DNA of 64,000 bases from Hypomesus transpacificus (GCF_021917145.1 NC_061077.1:10687251-10751250), one strand, 5' to 3'; counted from the first letter of the stretch, positions 11,430-30,918 are shown. The notes: generated by a model from the letters alone, not told the origin. Numbers and translations: made by a program.

Positions 11430-14400
11430 TGTTTTTTTATTTGAATCTTTCTTTTCCTTTGTTGGCACTTTTTGTTGTTCACCATGTGCTTTGTGTTTGC
11501 GTGCATGTTACATAGATGGCTGCTGTCTCAGGGTTGACAAGCACTCTTCTAGTATTTGTCACAAAATGGTCTTTCCTTCAACTGAAGGGTTTCAGCATAT
11601 GGTGTGGTTTACATGAGTTATGGCTTCAGGAAGATGTGGCACTGAACAATAGAAAGGTTGTCTGAAGTGACAGGGTACTTGGAGTAGTGTGTTAGCCATC
11701 CATCATCCCACATCTGCAGATGTCTCATGTGTTGACAGTATAGCCCAGTACAAGATAGGCTGGGCCTTTGTTGTGAATGAGGCCCAGCCTTATGTATCTG
11801 TTGTAAAATGCTGCCATCTTGTCCTGCCAGGACAGCACTTTCAAAGTATATAAAATAAAGAACATGCACTTTCATTTGTGTCTTATGAAGACCTACCCAG
11901 TTGGTCTCCTATCGCGTCCGTCAAATGCCATTACTTTATTAAAACAGCTAATGCTGCTTTGTACGCATCAGTCACCATATTTATACTCGCTTCAAGTGTT
12001 GCATCCTTGTCATACATCACTGCCCCTGCTATTCCCAGATCTTACCAGTAGGGCGCACACTTATGCCTCTGAGATACTACAGCCATGTTTACCAGAAGAT
12101 AGCCCAGGGACTCTGAAGGAAAACCCCTCCTGAATGTCTCTTTTTGATGCAAGGCCTAGAGAGCAACATATTAATCTGCATCCGAGATTGCATGTTTAAA
12201 AAGCAAATGGCTAAACTCCAGGTGACATGGAAGATATAGGCAGAAATCCACAAAACATTGTCGGTCCTTTTAATAGGTGGTTGATATGATCTCACACTCA
12301 TTCATGTGTTCAGTGTTTTATCTGCTTTCCACCTGAAATGCATATCCATGACAGTGTTCTGCTGATTCAGTCAGCACCATCAACCTCTGCAGAGCTGAAC
12401 ATTGCCCCAGTCAGCAGATGCTACAGGCAGGGTTTGTATCCTGGTGGGGATCTGACCTCAGTAGAGAACATCTATCCAGTCGCTTGGTGTAACGGTGAAA
12501 CCTGACTGCCCTCATTAAGCCTGTGATCACAGCAGAGGCTTGACCTAAGCTGTTCCCTCGTCCAGGACAGGAGCTCAAGTGGACCCTCTCTTCTTCACAC
12601 CCATGCAAAAGACCTGCAGTGAAGGTATCAGCTACTGCCACAGAAGGTTCAACGGTCTGCTGGATTCTGATATGAACAGACCATTACTATCAGAATGATT
12701 AATGAGATACATGACAGTGGGTTGTTACTTTGGGTTACATGATGTGCTAGTACTACTGTCTGAGGAAGATTGTGTTCATGTACATTTTTGTCCCTAGATG
12801 GTTTTGATCTCTCTCAGTAGTAGAGTACTAGAGTAGTAAATATTTATGTCACTTATCTGACAGAGGATAATAGGAACTTAGTAATAGAATCATAAACTCT
12901 CTCTCTGCTTAATATACAAACCACTTTAGAAGAGAAAGAGCAGTAAGAACAGAAATTGGAAGAAACAACATACTTGTAAATATTAGTTTGTTGATGGCAA
13001 TAGTCATGTGTGGAGACTATGTCCTACCTGAGGGAAGGAGCGCTTAGACGCCGCCTGTTCTTGTTTGCTGTGTACTTATATCATCTCACACAGGCAGAAG
13101 AGTGTTTACATGCAAGCGTAGATTGCAGTTAAGGTTTGAGCCTTCCCAGGCTTTGATTAATTTACACCCAAACTGTCATAACACCTAGAGCGCAGAACTT
13201 TGATCATCTAAATTAATGATCTTGATGTGTTCAATTCACATGGGATTAATTAGTGTTTTTCAGCTACAGTACAGTTCTGCATGCAGCACTGTTTTACCTC
13301 TATTCTTTCCGCCTCATCTTTTTCTGCCTCTCTGTGGAGCGTGTTAGAGCTGCAGAGTTAGACGGCGACGTGAACCAGGGTGTATTCTCATGTCAATCAA
13401 ACACCTTTTCAAATTGTCTAAGTTGCAGTTTTAATTGAAAATGTGCAAGGTGAAAGCCGCCCAGGGCTGTTACTGACTCCCATGGAACACGGAAGTACAC
13501 TCTCCCAGAGAGTGCACTCTTCATGTCTGGAGAATGTTCAATTATTGACACATCCTTTTGCATGAAGGAACATTATTATCAATGTTTTACACGTCTGTTT
13601 TTTGATGACAGTGTTGTGTACAAGAAGCCGCCTCTGTTACCTAATGGTTCTGTTGGTGTTCGGGAGTTGCCAGGTCATCTATTCTGTATACCTTGCCAGG
13701 AAAAGGTCACTCCAAGCATTAACCTGCTTCTTTGAATCAGTGGCTTTAGTCAGATGAATCCTCCAGGAGACAACTGTGCGGCTGTTGGTACTGTCATAGC
13801 ACGTAGGTGGAGCTCAGGAAATGAAAACAGGAAGCAGTCGTGTGTGAAATAAGCTCCATTTCATTTACTTTGTATGTTCATTTTTTTTCTCTGAGAATCC
13901 AGCCATTGAGTCAGGATTGATGTCTGGTTGGAATCCTGATATTCACTTGGTTCATTTTCTGAGTGGAACTCAAATTACAGTTTATATTTTTGTAATGATG
14001 CTGTAGTTATTTAATGCATTCGGTGTCTCAGTCATTTTTATTAGTTCATTCATTATCAAAAGGATATTCATTTTTAGAATCTGGGTCACAAAATGTAACA
14101 AAATGACAGCTGTGAAGTGCAACCCTTCGTTGGATTGACCAGAGATTGTGTAACCAATTCATTGTATTAAGGGTTGAATGACTGCCAGGCTCCTGTCCTG
14201 TCTGACTTGACCATGCTCTGCCCCGCCCTGAAAGCTCTTGGATAACATGAAGAGGCTGATGTGTGAGAAGAGTGAGGTAATCTATCAGAGCTCTCTCCCC
14301 TCCCTCCTGACGATGGACTTTTCTCTGCATGAGGATCCACCTTAAACAAGTTAAGCTTCTGCTGTGCTCACATAAGAAAAGCACAGTTGAGTGCGTGCTA

Positions 14401-15180
14401 TTGAAATAACATGGTAGAGCCCTGTAGGCTGTCTTCCACTCAATCAGTGAAAGGGAGTTGTGAAGGTTTACCATTCTCCCTCTGTGGAAAATGCATCTGC
14501 TCTAGAAATGGAAGAGTTTCAATTGCCGTGGCCATGACAACATCATGCACTATACCAGCAGGGAAATTGCTGAATTGATTTCCTTGAAAGGAAATGTGGC
14601 TCAATCCCTCAACATAAACTAGACCCTGACAGGCTCAAATTACATAAATCTGATGCAGACACTAGAATTCAAAACATTATTTTAGAACTTCTTTCTGGTA
14701 TTTGACATTAACAGTGTGGGGGCATAGGTTACAGAATCAACTGTAACCCCAATACATGTGTTAGTTAATGTGAGTTAATCACATGTAATCATCTATAAAA
14801 ATAGATAATGGGCTTTGACTTTCTTCGTCCTCTGTCAATGCATTGTGTGAAAAGATAATTACAAGCACACCTGACTTGGATTACAATATATAATCCTATC
14901 ATTGGACAGAAGTCCTCACCTTCACATCTGTAAAATAATAATAGAGCCTAGGACCAACAACACCCAAACACTCATACGCATCTTGTTTTTTTAATGCTAC
15001 ATTTTGCATTTAACTGGAAGATACGCCACATTTGGGTTGACTACCTGTGCGCACCTTCTCTGTTAATTTGCAGGACATGATCTGAGCGATTGTGTGCTCG
15101 TCTGTTTTCATCTCTCTTGCGCATAATGCGCACTGAAAACATGATGAGGATGCAGTAAAAAAAAAAAAGTGAACATCAAG
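11430..15180. other. Intergenic, no gene recognised
   Basis: About 3.7 kb between mical1 and camk1g. Only short chance frames occur. No repeat family, RNA gene or conserved coding stretch was recognised by eye. A run of 12 A is at about 15157-15168. Confidence 0.6.
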
Positions 15181-15369
15181 CAGTAGTGTTCTACCCAGAA
15201 ATCCTGATGGGCACCTGTGAGATTTCCGCCCCTCCCCTCTCCAATCTCAAGGATGTAATCTCCGATTTGACAGTTATTTCCGTGGCTCCCGACAAAGTAA
15301 TCTGTCCAGTCCTCGACAAGCTTTTGGCAGGAGAGTCAGAGCAGAGCATTTACAGCGCACAGTCTCTAG
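15181..15369 (+). promoter_or_regulatory. Candidate camk1g 5' noncoding exon and promoter region
   Basis: The camk1g start codon lies just after an acceptor (AG at 17715-17716), so at least one upstream noncoding exon is needed. The best donor seen is CTAG|GTAAGTC at 15369/15370. The following 15.5-15.9 kb is locally richer in CpG than its surroundings, which fits a promoter-proximal location. Exon 5' end and promoter position are inferred only; a transcript is needed to settle them. Confidence 0.35.
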
Positions 15370-17742
15370 GTAAGTCAAGGATAAGCTTTGCCTCATCCCA
15401 TTCCTTCTTTTGCGCCAGTCCAAGCTGAACCCTTTGCAAGTCTTGCCTATAGACATTAAAACAGCAACACATTTGGGATTTTGTGTGTGTTTTTTTCCAT
15501 ATCAAAACAGGTAATTTACACATGCGATTTGTTGAACCTCATTGGCATTCAGCGCGTAATTTGGATACGGTGACATTCAGCATCTTCGAAGCCATGCGTC
15601 AGATCAAATTCTGCGGGGCAATCTGTAAATAAATTTTGGAGTGTTTGCCGATGAAAAAAGTGGCAGATTGGCAGATCTCATCTGTCAACGAATTGGCATC
15701 AGGTTGCGAAGTGGCCAGACAGTGCTGCATTCAACTCTGTCGGTGAGATGAGCGAAGTCGTAGAAACAAGACAGTGAAGGTGCGACCTGCGTCCACAGCG
15801 AATGTCGATCGCGAAAAGAACGCACCGTCCCATCCCATTCTCTCAAGCCGTGTTCTACCAGTGTTTTCCTTGCATTGGCCCGAACTCTTGCGTCAATAGG
15901 GGGAAATCGTGTGGCTTAAATTGTTATAAACTTGAAGGTAAGGGTAGATCAGCTTGAATACATTTTAATTATAGTCTAAATAGTCTTCGGTAGATTAAAA
16001 AGAAAAACACAACTGTGGATGTTTTATGGACTAAAGAGAAATAAGGTGCGTGAACTGACTGTCTGATATTGGATTTTGTAAATGTATTGAGATACATAGT
16101 GTATTGTATGTCGCATAGTCAGACCCATATGGAGACGTGTTGAAATGAAAGGGATGCTTTTGTGCTGGACACTGTCTGCACCAGGGTGTCCCCTGCATTG
16201 TAACCTCCTGCTGAGTTTCATGTTCTCCTTGTTTGTGTGACAGGAGAACAGCTGATGTGGTTAGAAAAGGTTAATGCCAGAATATTAATGAATGAGTGAG
16301 GGACCAGACAGGTACAGAAGAATATCTTATTAAAGTTGGTTGTGTTTATAGCTGTTTTACACTAAGCTTGTTCAGACTATTTACTGTCAGATTTTAAATT
16401 AAGAGCATTCATTGTGAAGTTGAATGAAGATGATGCTAGATTATCTAAACTTTTAAGATTTCTCCATGGAATAAGACTGTGATGGTGGTTGATAATGGAG
16501 ATCCTTTTCAGGGAATTATTTTACAGGATTTGACATATGCTTCCATCTTCCAAGGAAGTTTGTTTTCACAACGGTATTTGGAATATTTGGGTTAAGGATT
16601 CAGTCAAGAAATTCAGGATATCTGTGATGTTAGTTCAGTCCTGGGGTGCATGTCTGGCCTGAGGTGACTGTCCCATGAAGGTCAGGTCACCAGATCAAGA
16701 ATCACTAATCCCTTATGCAAGAGAAATGAGGCCATGTCACTCAGGGTAACTAGCCCACGCTGTATGTTTTTAATCCCACTCAAACCCTTTGGTTTGATTG
16801 AAACCCCAAGTACTGTATGTTCTTTTTAAATAATTTGCTTGGTTTGATCAGGAAAATGTTACTTGTGCAGTGACATCATATAATGTGTGGATATTGTGAT
16901 GTGAATGTATTGGAAAGTTTATTTTAATTATTAAGAGTTCTAGCCCTTGATATTCTGCTGTACTTATAATCAGCATTATTTATATGTCACTTTGGAAAAA
17001 GGCGTAAAGTAACTACTACTACTACTACTAAATAAAGAATACATGTAAATGTTTGATCTTTCCATATAAGAAAAAGGCAGCAAATGCAGATTTTAGGCTA
17101 GAGAATGTTATTATTTCTACTTCTACTTAAAATGTGCAGTTTGGAATATGTTGTTTCTGATGTGGGGAGAACTCTTTTCAAGTTCTCAACTGAATATCAG
17201 AAAAAAAAGACACACCTTGTTTGCACTTTGCAAAGGGCTGTGGTTGCAACCTTCTTCTTTGACTCATCTCCCAGCCATAACGCCTAACGGGCTGATCCAT
17301 CTGTCTGTGGCTCAGACAGTCATCTGGTGCATCTGCTCATTGTGATCAGGCTCAGTTTCACGTGCCAGTGTGTTGGGAGGCTTACAGCACAGGGCCAGCA
17401 CCAGGGCTCTGGCTGTCTGGCTGTCAGTCTGTCTAGCAGGCACATTAGTTTGACCCACCTGTGGCCTCCTGTGTCCTCCAGTTGAAACACAGTCAGCAAA
17501 GCTGGTGACACTGCCAATGACCTTCCCGCCTGCTTTCTCAATGCTTAATTCTATAATCTGGCGAGACGTTGACTGCATGTCTTCATGTAGGATTATTATC
17601 ACTCGTTTGCGGCATGCCGATTGTATACAACGGGTTGTCTTGATCATAAGGGTTTTCAGCACCTCTGGATATGGTTCAACTGACTCAATAGGCCTTCTTG
17701 TCTCTCTCTCAAACAGAAATCCCTGTCGAAGCATCCGCTGTC

Positions 17743-23414
<5,672 letters not shown>

Positions 23415-24580
23415 AGGAACTTGGAACTTGGAGCAGTTTGATTTTACTAGGTATGCGATGAGATGTTACCTGTGTACTTGACTCCATTTCCTCCCCAGAC
23501 CATGTTGCATTCCGAGAGTGTATCGCTGGTGTACAGAAAGGTGTGTTTTCTTGTCTAAATGTGTGTCCCTGTCTCCTGCAGATCAGTTTCAGTCCACTGA
23601 CTGAGCTGCTGTGGTTGCTTGGTGTGGGCCTGCCCACAACCTGAGATTGGCCCGGGTTTCTCATGATGGCCCGCCCGGCCAGAGAGTTTCAGAACCAGCA
23701 GGAATTCTGAAGTGTGCCTGCAGAAACCTCAGAGCAACTCAACAAAGCTTGCATAAACGTACCAACTACAGACAAACACACAAGACCTCTTTCACCAAAA
23801 GGTATTCCACCATCCAGTTCATCAACAGAGAGGGATGAGTGAGCTCACTGCGTACTGAGCCATGTGTATATTTCTTCTATTCAACGTAATCTCTGCTGTA
23901 ACCAATGGTGTAAGGGACAGCTTGTTTGTATCGGTAACACATCAAACATTATTGTCTTTGTGTTCATATGCTTGTGAAAAGGCACTCACCAATTGATTAC
24001 TGGCAGACCTTGAGTGGGTACAGTGCAGTACAGTATGCTTTCCAGAGTTTCATGTGATATGAGTCAAAACAAGGAAGAGAATGTGATTAGAGATGTCACA
24101 TCCTTGGAAAGTTATTGAAACATGCTGGAAAATATGGAAAAATTGTATGGCCACTGCTGAAATGCAATCTAATTTTGCTCGAATGGAATATTGTAAAACT
24201 TTACCCTGTTCAATGTGCAATTTAGTCTTTATGACTATATCATGTCAACTTTTTTTTGTCAAGTTTTGTTTTTATAATATACATTACATTTTTGTACTGA
24301 AAATACCGAGCTTTTGACGTGTTCTGAAGAGTATATTGCAATTTCAGCTAAATAGAAACACCCATAGTGTTATTTTCACACTGTTTAATTATCCAGCACT
24401 GTAAATATGATTTACTATGTACCATTATTGACCTGCCAACTAACCAGGCCTCTCTATACAAGTGTAAATATAATGAATCTTAATGCTAAAAGAGATTATG
24501 AAGAGATATTAGTGATATTTCTCAAGTGATTAGTGGTATTACTCAATTAAATTGATCATGTTTCAATACTTCAATGCTTC

Positions 24581-24586
24581 AATAAA
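24581..24586 (+). terminator. camk1g proximal poly(A) signal
   Basis: AATAAA about 1.17 kb after the camk1g stop, within an AT-rich 3' UTR that starts at 23415. Confidence 0.6.
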
Positions 24587-24702
24587 ACACAGGATGAGTT
24601 GCTCTGTGTGTCATGCTCATTCGTGATTTGTATTGATAAATTGTTGAACACATTCAGTCTAATTTGTGTGTTTGTTATGGGGTTCCCTTGTATGTCTTCA
24701 TC

Positions 24703-24708
24703 AATAAA
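24703..24708 (+). terminator. camk1g distal poly(A) signal
   Basis: A second AATAAA, followed by a TGT-rich stretch and a pyrimidine tract; alternative end of the same 3' UTR. Confidence 0.55.
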
Positions 24709-24739
24709 GCCTGTGTACATCATCCTTGGCTGTTGTTCT

Positions 24740-26845
24740 TGTCTCTTCTCTCTCTGAGCAGGTCCTCCTGCTTTGACCTCATTGTGTCATTCCTTTGTCC
24801 CTAATCAACTTGACCATGATAACATAGTATGTATGTAATAGCAAAGCAAGTTAGGATACCTGTAGGTAGCAAATAGAGAAATACGGATCAATGACACTCA
24901 GTGGTGAGTGACCTGTTTTAGTTTGAAATTGACATAAAAATTAGATTTTTTTAGATTTCATCCAAGTCTTGTTGACTTCATAGGTCAAACATGTACAGCA
25001 GAAAATCAGGCAATTCCCTGCACTGAAATAATGAGGGTTAACTGTGCTTTTATATTTCCTAATCAGACACTATTCCATCATGTGGTTCTTCTGTGATTTG
25101 AGTGTACTTTTGCCCTCTCCTCCTGATGGTGGGGATCAAAACGCTTAACGGTCAGAGACTTAAGTAGCGTGGCAGCTCTCTCACCCACCCCCTACCTCTT
25201 CCAACCATAAGATAGTTGACCAGAAGTAATACTGGAGGAGACAGACTCCCCATTCAGGTTAAAGAGCATGGCACAAAATTCGGAAATATAGGCCAAAGGT
25301 CCCTGAACAGTATCTTAGTTTCCCCACAGTCACAAACACAACCAGCTGAACCCAGGGTCCTTAGTTGCTCCCTCCTTGCACACATGATATCTGTCCTGAT
25401 ATATTTCTCATGTATTACAGGAAGTTTAAAAGGTTAAATGAAACTGTACAAAACAAAAAGGCAAATGGCGCTTTTGATTAAAGGAAAAAAAATACATTTT
25501 AATCTTAAAAACTGTGAATGCTTTGACACATTTGCCACAATATTATTTTGTATTTTGTAAAGTACCTTCTTAATTTTTTATCATTTTATCAATTTTATCT
25601 CATGGCTATCTGGCACATCGAAAATAGATACAATATGTTTGCCAGCATGTTCCTTTTATTGCTGGACTTTGATCTGTCACTCATTCTGACAGACATTAAT
25701 GATATAGATGTTTTTGTGTGTGTTTCGGGTAGGAAAACAGCCATACCTTTCACCACAGTCTACAGAATGGATTGCAAGGTTCAGTTAAAACCTACATGTT
25801 TTACTGAGTCTGTGTCATTTTGTCATTTTGTTATTACAACACATGGTTCTCGATGACAAGAATCAAAGTTTCATAAGTCAGACGACTGATGTCCTACTCT
25901 AGTCAAGCAGGTCAAAGGGCATGGCCCTCCACACATATACCCTAACTCCTCACATCAATTTGGACCCTTGACAGTCACGCTGTGAGGCCAAGGCACATTA
26001 TCTTGTGACATACACAAAACTATAGCATGTATCTACAATTGTGTTTGATAAGAAAGTGACGACATCACAATAACCAACTACAAAAGGCATTACTGCAGCC
26101 AATAAATAGGACGGTTTTTACTCACAGGAGCATGTGACTATATTCAGCATTCTGATTGGATGTAAAGAAACCTCTCCCGATGGTGATCAATGTGCAACAA
26201 GACACTGGACACTCAATTACTTCTGATGGTCAATGTTCAGCTTCATGTGTAGTGTTCCTGTTAATCTAACCTTTCTATGGCTACTATTTTAGTTGTAAAT
26301 TTTTGGGAAATTATTTAAATGTTATCTGTTACTGTTTGCCTAGTTCTGAAGATGGGATGACCAAAGATGCTAGGAGTGTGTCTAAATATAACAGTCCTCT
26401 CGTGTTTCCACCTTTGTGTTTTCACATTAGTAGCACAGTAAATTATTGTTTCCATAGACCTATTCAATTTAAAGAAAGTTTCACCTGCATTGAATTGTTC
26501 CTGAACATGTTGGTCTAGACTCTAGAGCATTGGGTCTGTTTTTTTAACCCAAACAGTGTATCACGACAGCACTTTCTTAATATCTCTTGGCATGTTTTCC
26601 TGGGTTTTGCACCAAAGACAATATTACCCTTGTACCCAATGCTCGTTAACATGAAAAAGCTCCATGTAAGTGTATTGCAGCCTGCAGACGGAGGACAGAG
26701 TGAAGTGCCCTCCCACACAACCCCCCCCTCCCCTCTACACACATACACAAGCACACACTCACAGAACCACCACCATAAAATAACACTGCTTCATGAATAT
26801 TCATTATTTACAACATAGTGGGTGTTGACATGGATGAAATTGTGT
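24740..26845. other. Intergenic between camk1g and g0s2
   Basis: AT-rich DNA of about 2.1 kb with only chance short frames. No repeat or RNA gene was recognised. The right end should contain the g0s2 promoter. Confidence 0.55.
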
Positions 26846-26849
26846 TTAA

Positions 26850-26942
26850 ATTCCAGAACCGCTCATTGTGTCTTTGCTTGTGGATGCTTGATTGAGGAGA
26901 ACACTAAGGAAAGATCAGCATTCCGGGTCCCTACCTATACAT
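26850..26942 (+). promoter_or_regulatory. Candidate g0s2 5' noncoding exon
   Basis: The g0s2 coding exon opens right after an acceptor (AG at 27053-27054), and a good donor CAT|GTAAGT lies at 26942/26943, giving a 112-nt intron in the 5' UTR. The human gene has the same layout, a noncoding first exon and a single coding exon. The 5' boundary is approximate. Confidence 0.5.
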
Positions 26943-27068
26943 GTAAGTACAAATTATACTATTCTAAACACACAAAAGATTATTATCCATCTTGATCTGT
27001 CTTCAAACAGAAAACCTTAATTTTCTGATCAGTTTTGCTTTCCCCTCCATGCAGTGAAAACTATCGCT

Positions 27069-27395
27069 ATGGAGACAATGAGTGAAATCATCCCATTTGC
27101 CAAAGAGATGTTGAACCAGAAGCCCAGTCGGCTTATGCTGAAGATGTACATGCTGGGGACCACCCTGGCTTTCATCGGCATGGTGGGCGGGTTTGTGGAG
27201 ACCGTCTGCCTCCCATTTGCTGAGCAGGAGCCCACTGATGAGGAAGTAACAGAGTTTGTCACAGAGAAGGTGATGCTGAAGTCACAAACAGCCATCTCTA
27301 AGCCTGATGTTGTAGAGGTGCTTCAAACTGAGATTGGGGTCAAAGCAAAGACCCTGCAGATGATTGGTAAGAGGAGGAGGTCATGTGCCTGTTGA
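27069..27395 (+). CDS. g0s2: G0/G1 switch protein 2
   Basis: Small protein that inhibits adipose triglyceride lipase (PNPLA2) on lipid droplets. The 108-aa frame starts METMSEIIPFAKEML, then a basic stretch and a hydrophobic segment, MYMLGTTLAFIGMVGGFVETVCLPF (residues about 25-50). These align with the start and the conserved hydrophobic hairpin of human G0S2, including the ETVC-PF motif. After residue 55 the protein is acidic and poorly conserved, as in the family; human length is 103 aa. The start is the first ATG after the acceptor at 27054. A GTAAGA match after ATGATTG (27366) could act as a donor, but reading through gives a normal-length protein. Position next to camk1g matches human. 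Confidence 0.9.
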   Translation: METMSEIIPFAKEMLNQKPSRLMLKMYMLGTTLAFIGMVGGFVETVCLPFAEQEPTDEEVTEFVTEKVMLKSQTAISKPDVVEVLQTEIGVKAKTLQMIGKRRRSCAC

Positions 27396-27689
27396 AACGG
27401 AAATGCCTTCTTCGTCTGTACATTGCTGGAACTCTAACACAGCTGTCAGGACAACAGCTTACAAAACACATAGAATGTGGAAACAGAAGTTATGGAATAC
27501 ATACAATAAAATGAAGCACTGTACAGATTATCATATAAATAAGTCAAATCTAGGGCCCCCTTGGACAGATTGGCTGACAGGAATTGAGAAGTGGATGGAC
27601 TTTAACTGCAGGCTACAGTGATGCCGGCTGCTGGGCAGCAGATGTTTCATGATGAAAGGAATTAAATTTGTATTTTATTTGGGCAACAA

Positions 27690-27695
27690 AATAAA
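27690..27695 (+). terminator. g0s2 poly(A) signal
   Basis: AATAAA about 295 nt after the g0s2 stop codon. Confidence 0.65.
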
Positions 27696-27719
27696 CCTGT
27701 TTTTCAGCTACTAACGACT

Positions 27720-28185
27720 CCTTACTTTTTTACTTGCAATGATAGAATGTGTGTGACTTTTGGAGGCAGTTACAAGTTAAGTCTCAATTATTTGAGGCAG
27801 TGATGATATGTTAAATATAACAAATACACACTTGTGACACACTTCCTCTATGATTTTATAGTAGGCCTATGTAATAGTATTTCTCATATAAACCAACCCA
27901 AATCAATTACTCAAATCTACCATTTGCAATGTGCCTCTGCAATGACACACTCCAACCAGCAAGCGTCAATAGCAAAAAATTCTACCTACTAACTAAAACG
28001 AGGTCAAAAAAGACAAAGAAAGAAGACTTCCGTGTGACAACTGGAAATGACGCTTGTCTGTTTTCGTTCCTACCTCTATGGTTCCTACATTTGCTGGTTT
28101 CAAGTTGAAGTAGCCTGACTTGCTCTTACTGGGGTTATGTGTTTGTAAAATTGTTTTAGAAGCACTCAAATTTGAACAAGAAAGG
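27720..28185. other. g0s2-taf8 interval with taf8 promoter
   Basis: About 470 bp with no coding sequence seen. The taf8 transcription start should lie in the right part; no TATA box is obvious. Confidence 0.45.
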
Positions 28186-30697
28186 ATGGCAGATCCTGCG
28201 GTGGCAGCCGGAGGATCGCTGAATTTAGGAGGGGTAAATACAATAAATTTTATTTGTGACGATACGGTGACGGTCTCGGATTAAATCCTGGCACTACGTG
28301 GCTCTACGATTTATTGAGAATACACACAGTAGGGGCCGTTGAGTCGTACCCAGTATGTTGAGGTTTTCCATGGCACTGGCAGCATCAAACATTTAGAACA
28401 ATGACAGGTTGTTCACATGACAATGTCAGTCAGTTAGCTACTATAAAGCTAAATTGTTGTTTTACAGCGCTCAGGCGGCGGAAAGACAACCACCACTCCT
28501 GCAGAGAATTACCACCTCGCTAGGCGTCGAACTCTCCAAGTTGTGGTGAGCGCTCTGTTGACTGAGTGCGGGTTCGAGAGCGCAGAGAAATCCGCCGTGG
28601 AGTCACTAACGGAGATGATGCAGAGCTGTACGTCATGACGGTCACTGTTTTTCGTGAATGAGTATTTGTAGCTAGGTGTTTTAAATCAAATGCAGAGTAA
28701 GTTCTTTTTTTATTTTTTTTTAACGTCCTGTATTCGTTATCTTCTCTGCTGTTCCAGATATATCAGAAGTGGGACGATGCGCCAAAAGCTACTGCGAACA
28801 CACCGCCAGAAGCATACCTACTCTCTCCGATGCTGTGGTCTCGCTCATTGAAATGGGTAGGGGAAGCGTTTTCTAGACATGCAGCTAGAATGTTTCTTTT
28901 AAAGTCTGATTCAATTTAATAATATTATTTTCCTTTCCCTTAAAAAAAAAAAAAAAAAAAGGCTTCAATGTGGACACTCTACCAGTGTATGCCAAGAGAT
29001 CCCAGAGGATGGTGATAACTGCCCGTGAGTAGGCCCTCTCTGTGCTGTCCTTATGCTTGGATGGAAACCAAATTCCGTTAGTTTCACTAACGATAGGATT
29101 CATTGAAAAATGCCATTGTAAACAATTTAATACAGGACATGGTCAGCACAATTTTCATGGAATGTTACCTCCCGGGGTATTTAATATGGCATGAAGATGG
29201 GAACTGATCATTCTGTGTATTGCAGCTCCAGTGACAAACCCGCCTGTGGTTCCCAAGGCCTTGATTGCTGGGCAGAAACGTACGCATCCCTCCCATATCC
29301 CCAGCCACTTCCCAGAGTTCCCAGACCCTCACACCTACATCAAAACACCTGTGAGTCAACCCCTATTTCAAACAGAGGAAATGAGCCTGTATTACCACAA
29401 TTTCATAACCAACACAGATCTTATCATCAACACTTTCAAATGTTCGACCAAAACTACCTGGGTGAAGGAGCTAACCCCCGTCCTCTCTCCCCCAGACGTT
29501 TCGGGAGCCTGTGTCAGACTACCAGGTGGTGAGAGAGAAGGCGGCGTCCCAGCGGAGGGATGTGGAGCGGGCGCTGACACGCTTCATGGCCAAGACGGGA
29601 GAAACGCAGAGCCTCTTTAAAGATGACATCACTGCCTTCCCGTGTGAGTGGTTGTTGTTGTCCAGAGATAGCCTACCCTCAGTCTCACTCCAGCCCCCCG
29701 TCCCCCCTGAAGGTCCAGCTTTAGTTCCTCTCACAGCTTCACCCTAGTGGTTTCTTCCTGCTGGACCTCCAAGACAGATTTTGGTAGTTTGTTGTTTGTT
29801 TGGGTATTGATTGATTTGCTTTTTTGGTGGGGGGGGCTTTTGTTGTGTCAGTGATCGCAGCGCAGCGGAGCGCCATTCCATACCTGAGTGCTCTGCTCCC
29901 TTCAGAGCTGGAGCTGCAGACCCTGGAGGAGACGGACTCCTCAGAACAAGATGACCAGACAGACAGCGAAAACACTCCTGGCAACATCATCAGCGTGAGT
30001 CCTGGCAGGAAATATGCCTGCCCGACGATACAACCATATTTCCCTGTCAAAATGAGACTTCAATTACATTGGGACAGTATCTTTGGATTATCTGCAGTAT
30101 CGCAGCAATTTCAGTCAGCCTATCAGATCACTTGATGCTTCGGCCTGCAGCTATGCTGTGCACAGTACGTTTCTAGAGGCTGAGTTTAGGGGTTTATTTG
30201 AGATCAGTGCCTATTTTAATGCTGCATTGTGTCTAAGGCTTTATGTGTGCAACCATGATAAAAGGAAATGTTTCCCCCTCAATGCTTTGGTAGGTAACCA
30301 AGCCATCACTTATTAGTGTAGATTATCTATAGTTTGCAGGGGAAAACCAAATACTGCATGAGAATGTATGTCCCTCACAATATGATCCTTGCTAAATGAC
30401 CTTTTCATGGAAACCCTGTCATTTCTAATTTGATTATAATAAGTAATGTTTCATTGCACTCTAAGGCTGTGCAATGAAAACAATCTGTGATAAATGTCCA
30501 TTCAAAACCACCAATTTAGCTGGGTACCTTCTGTTTGTTTTTCTTTACTAAACCAGGATGATCCGGGAGCTGATAAAGAAAATTCAGTGTTGCCCCCTGG
30601 GGGTGTGGTGCCCTCAGTGAAGGCCAGTGAGGAGAACATGATAGACAACCCATATCTGAGACCAGTCAAGAAACCCAAAGTAAGGAGAAAGAAGTGA
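28186..30697 (+). CDS. taf8: TFIID subunit 8 (TAF8)
   Basis: Histone-fold subunit of general transcription factor TFIID; it pairs with TAF10 and brings it to the nucleus. Eight exons: 28186-28233, 28468-28627, 28758-28856, 28962-29024, 29226-29350, 29496-29643, 29852-29994, 30557-30697, giving 308 aa against about 310 in human. The histone fold runs from NYHLARRRTLQVVVSALLTE to the GFNVDTLPVYAKRSQRMVI region (about residues 25-120). The proline-rich middle contains HIPSHFPEFPDPHTYIKTPT and REPVSDYQVVREKAASQRRD, nearly identical to human. The C-terminus ends in a basic PVKKPKVRRKK nuclear localisation signal. The acceptor of exon 4 is unusual: a run of 19 A separates the pyrimidine tract from the AG. 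Confidence 0.97.
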
Positions 30698-30912
30698 GAA
30701 TAATTAAAATGTTGTGAAATTAATATGGACTCCTATCTGTCAGCCACAACAAATGGAACATTCTAGACCAGCTCCACCACCCTGTGCCTCTATGAGAAGT
30801 GGACCCATAGGGAGAATTGGTGAGAACTCTCAATCTGTGCTTGCAGCTGAAGGGAGACTCTGACTTGCAACCCTGGCCAAATGTGCACAACTGAGCATCA
30901 AGTGTTGTGGTA

Positions 30913-30918
30913 AATAAA
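30913..30918 (+). terminator. taf8 poly(A) signal
   Basis: AATAAA 216 nt after the stop, followed by a second overlapping AATAAA-like stretch. taf8 and the pitchfork gene converge here. Confidence 0.65.

Noticed and set aside
27366-27373. GTAAGA donor-like site inside the g0s2 frame
   Set aside because: g0s2 has a single coding exon in known vertebrates and reading through gives the usual length; no downstream exon was recognised.
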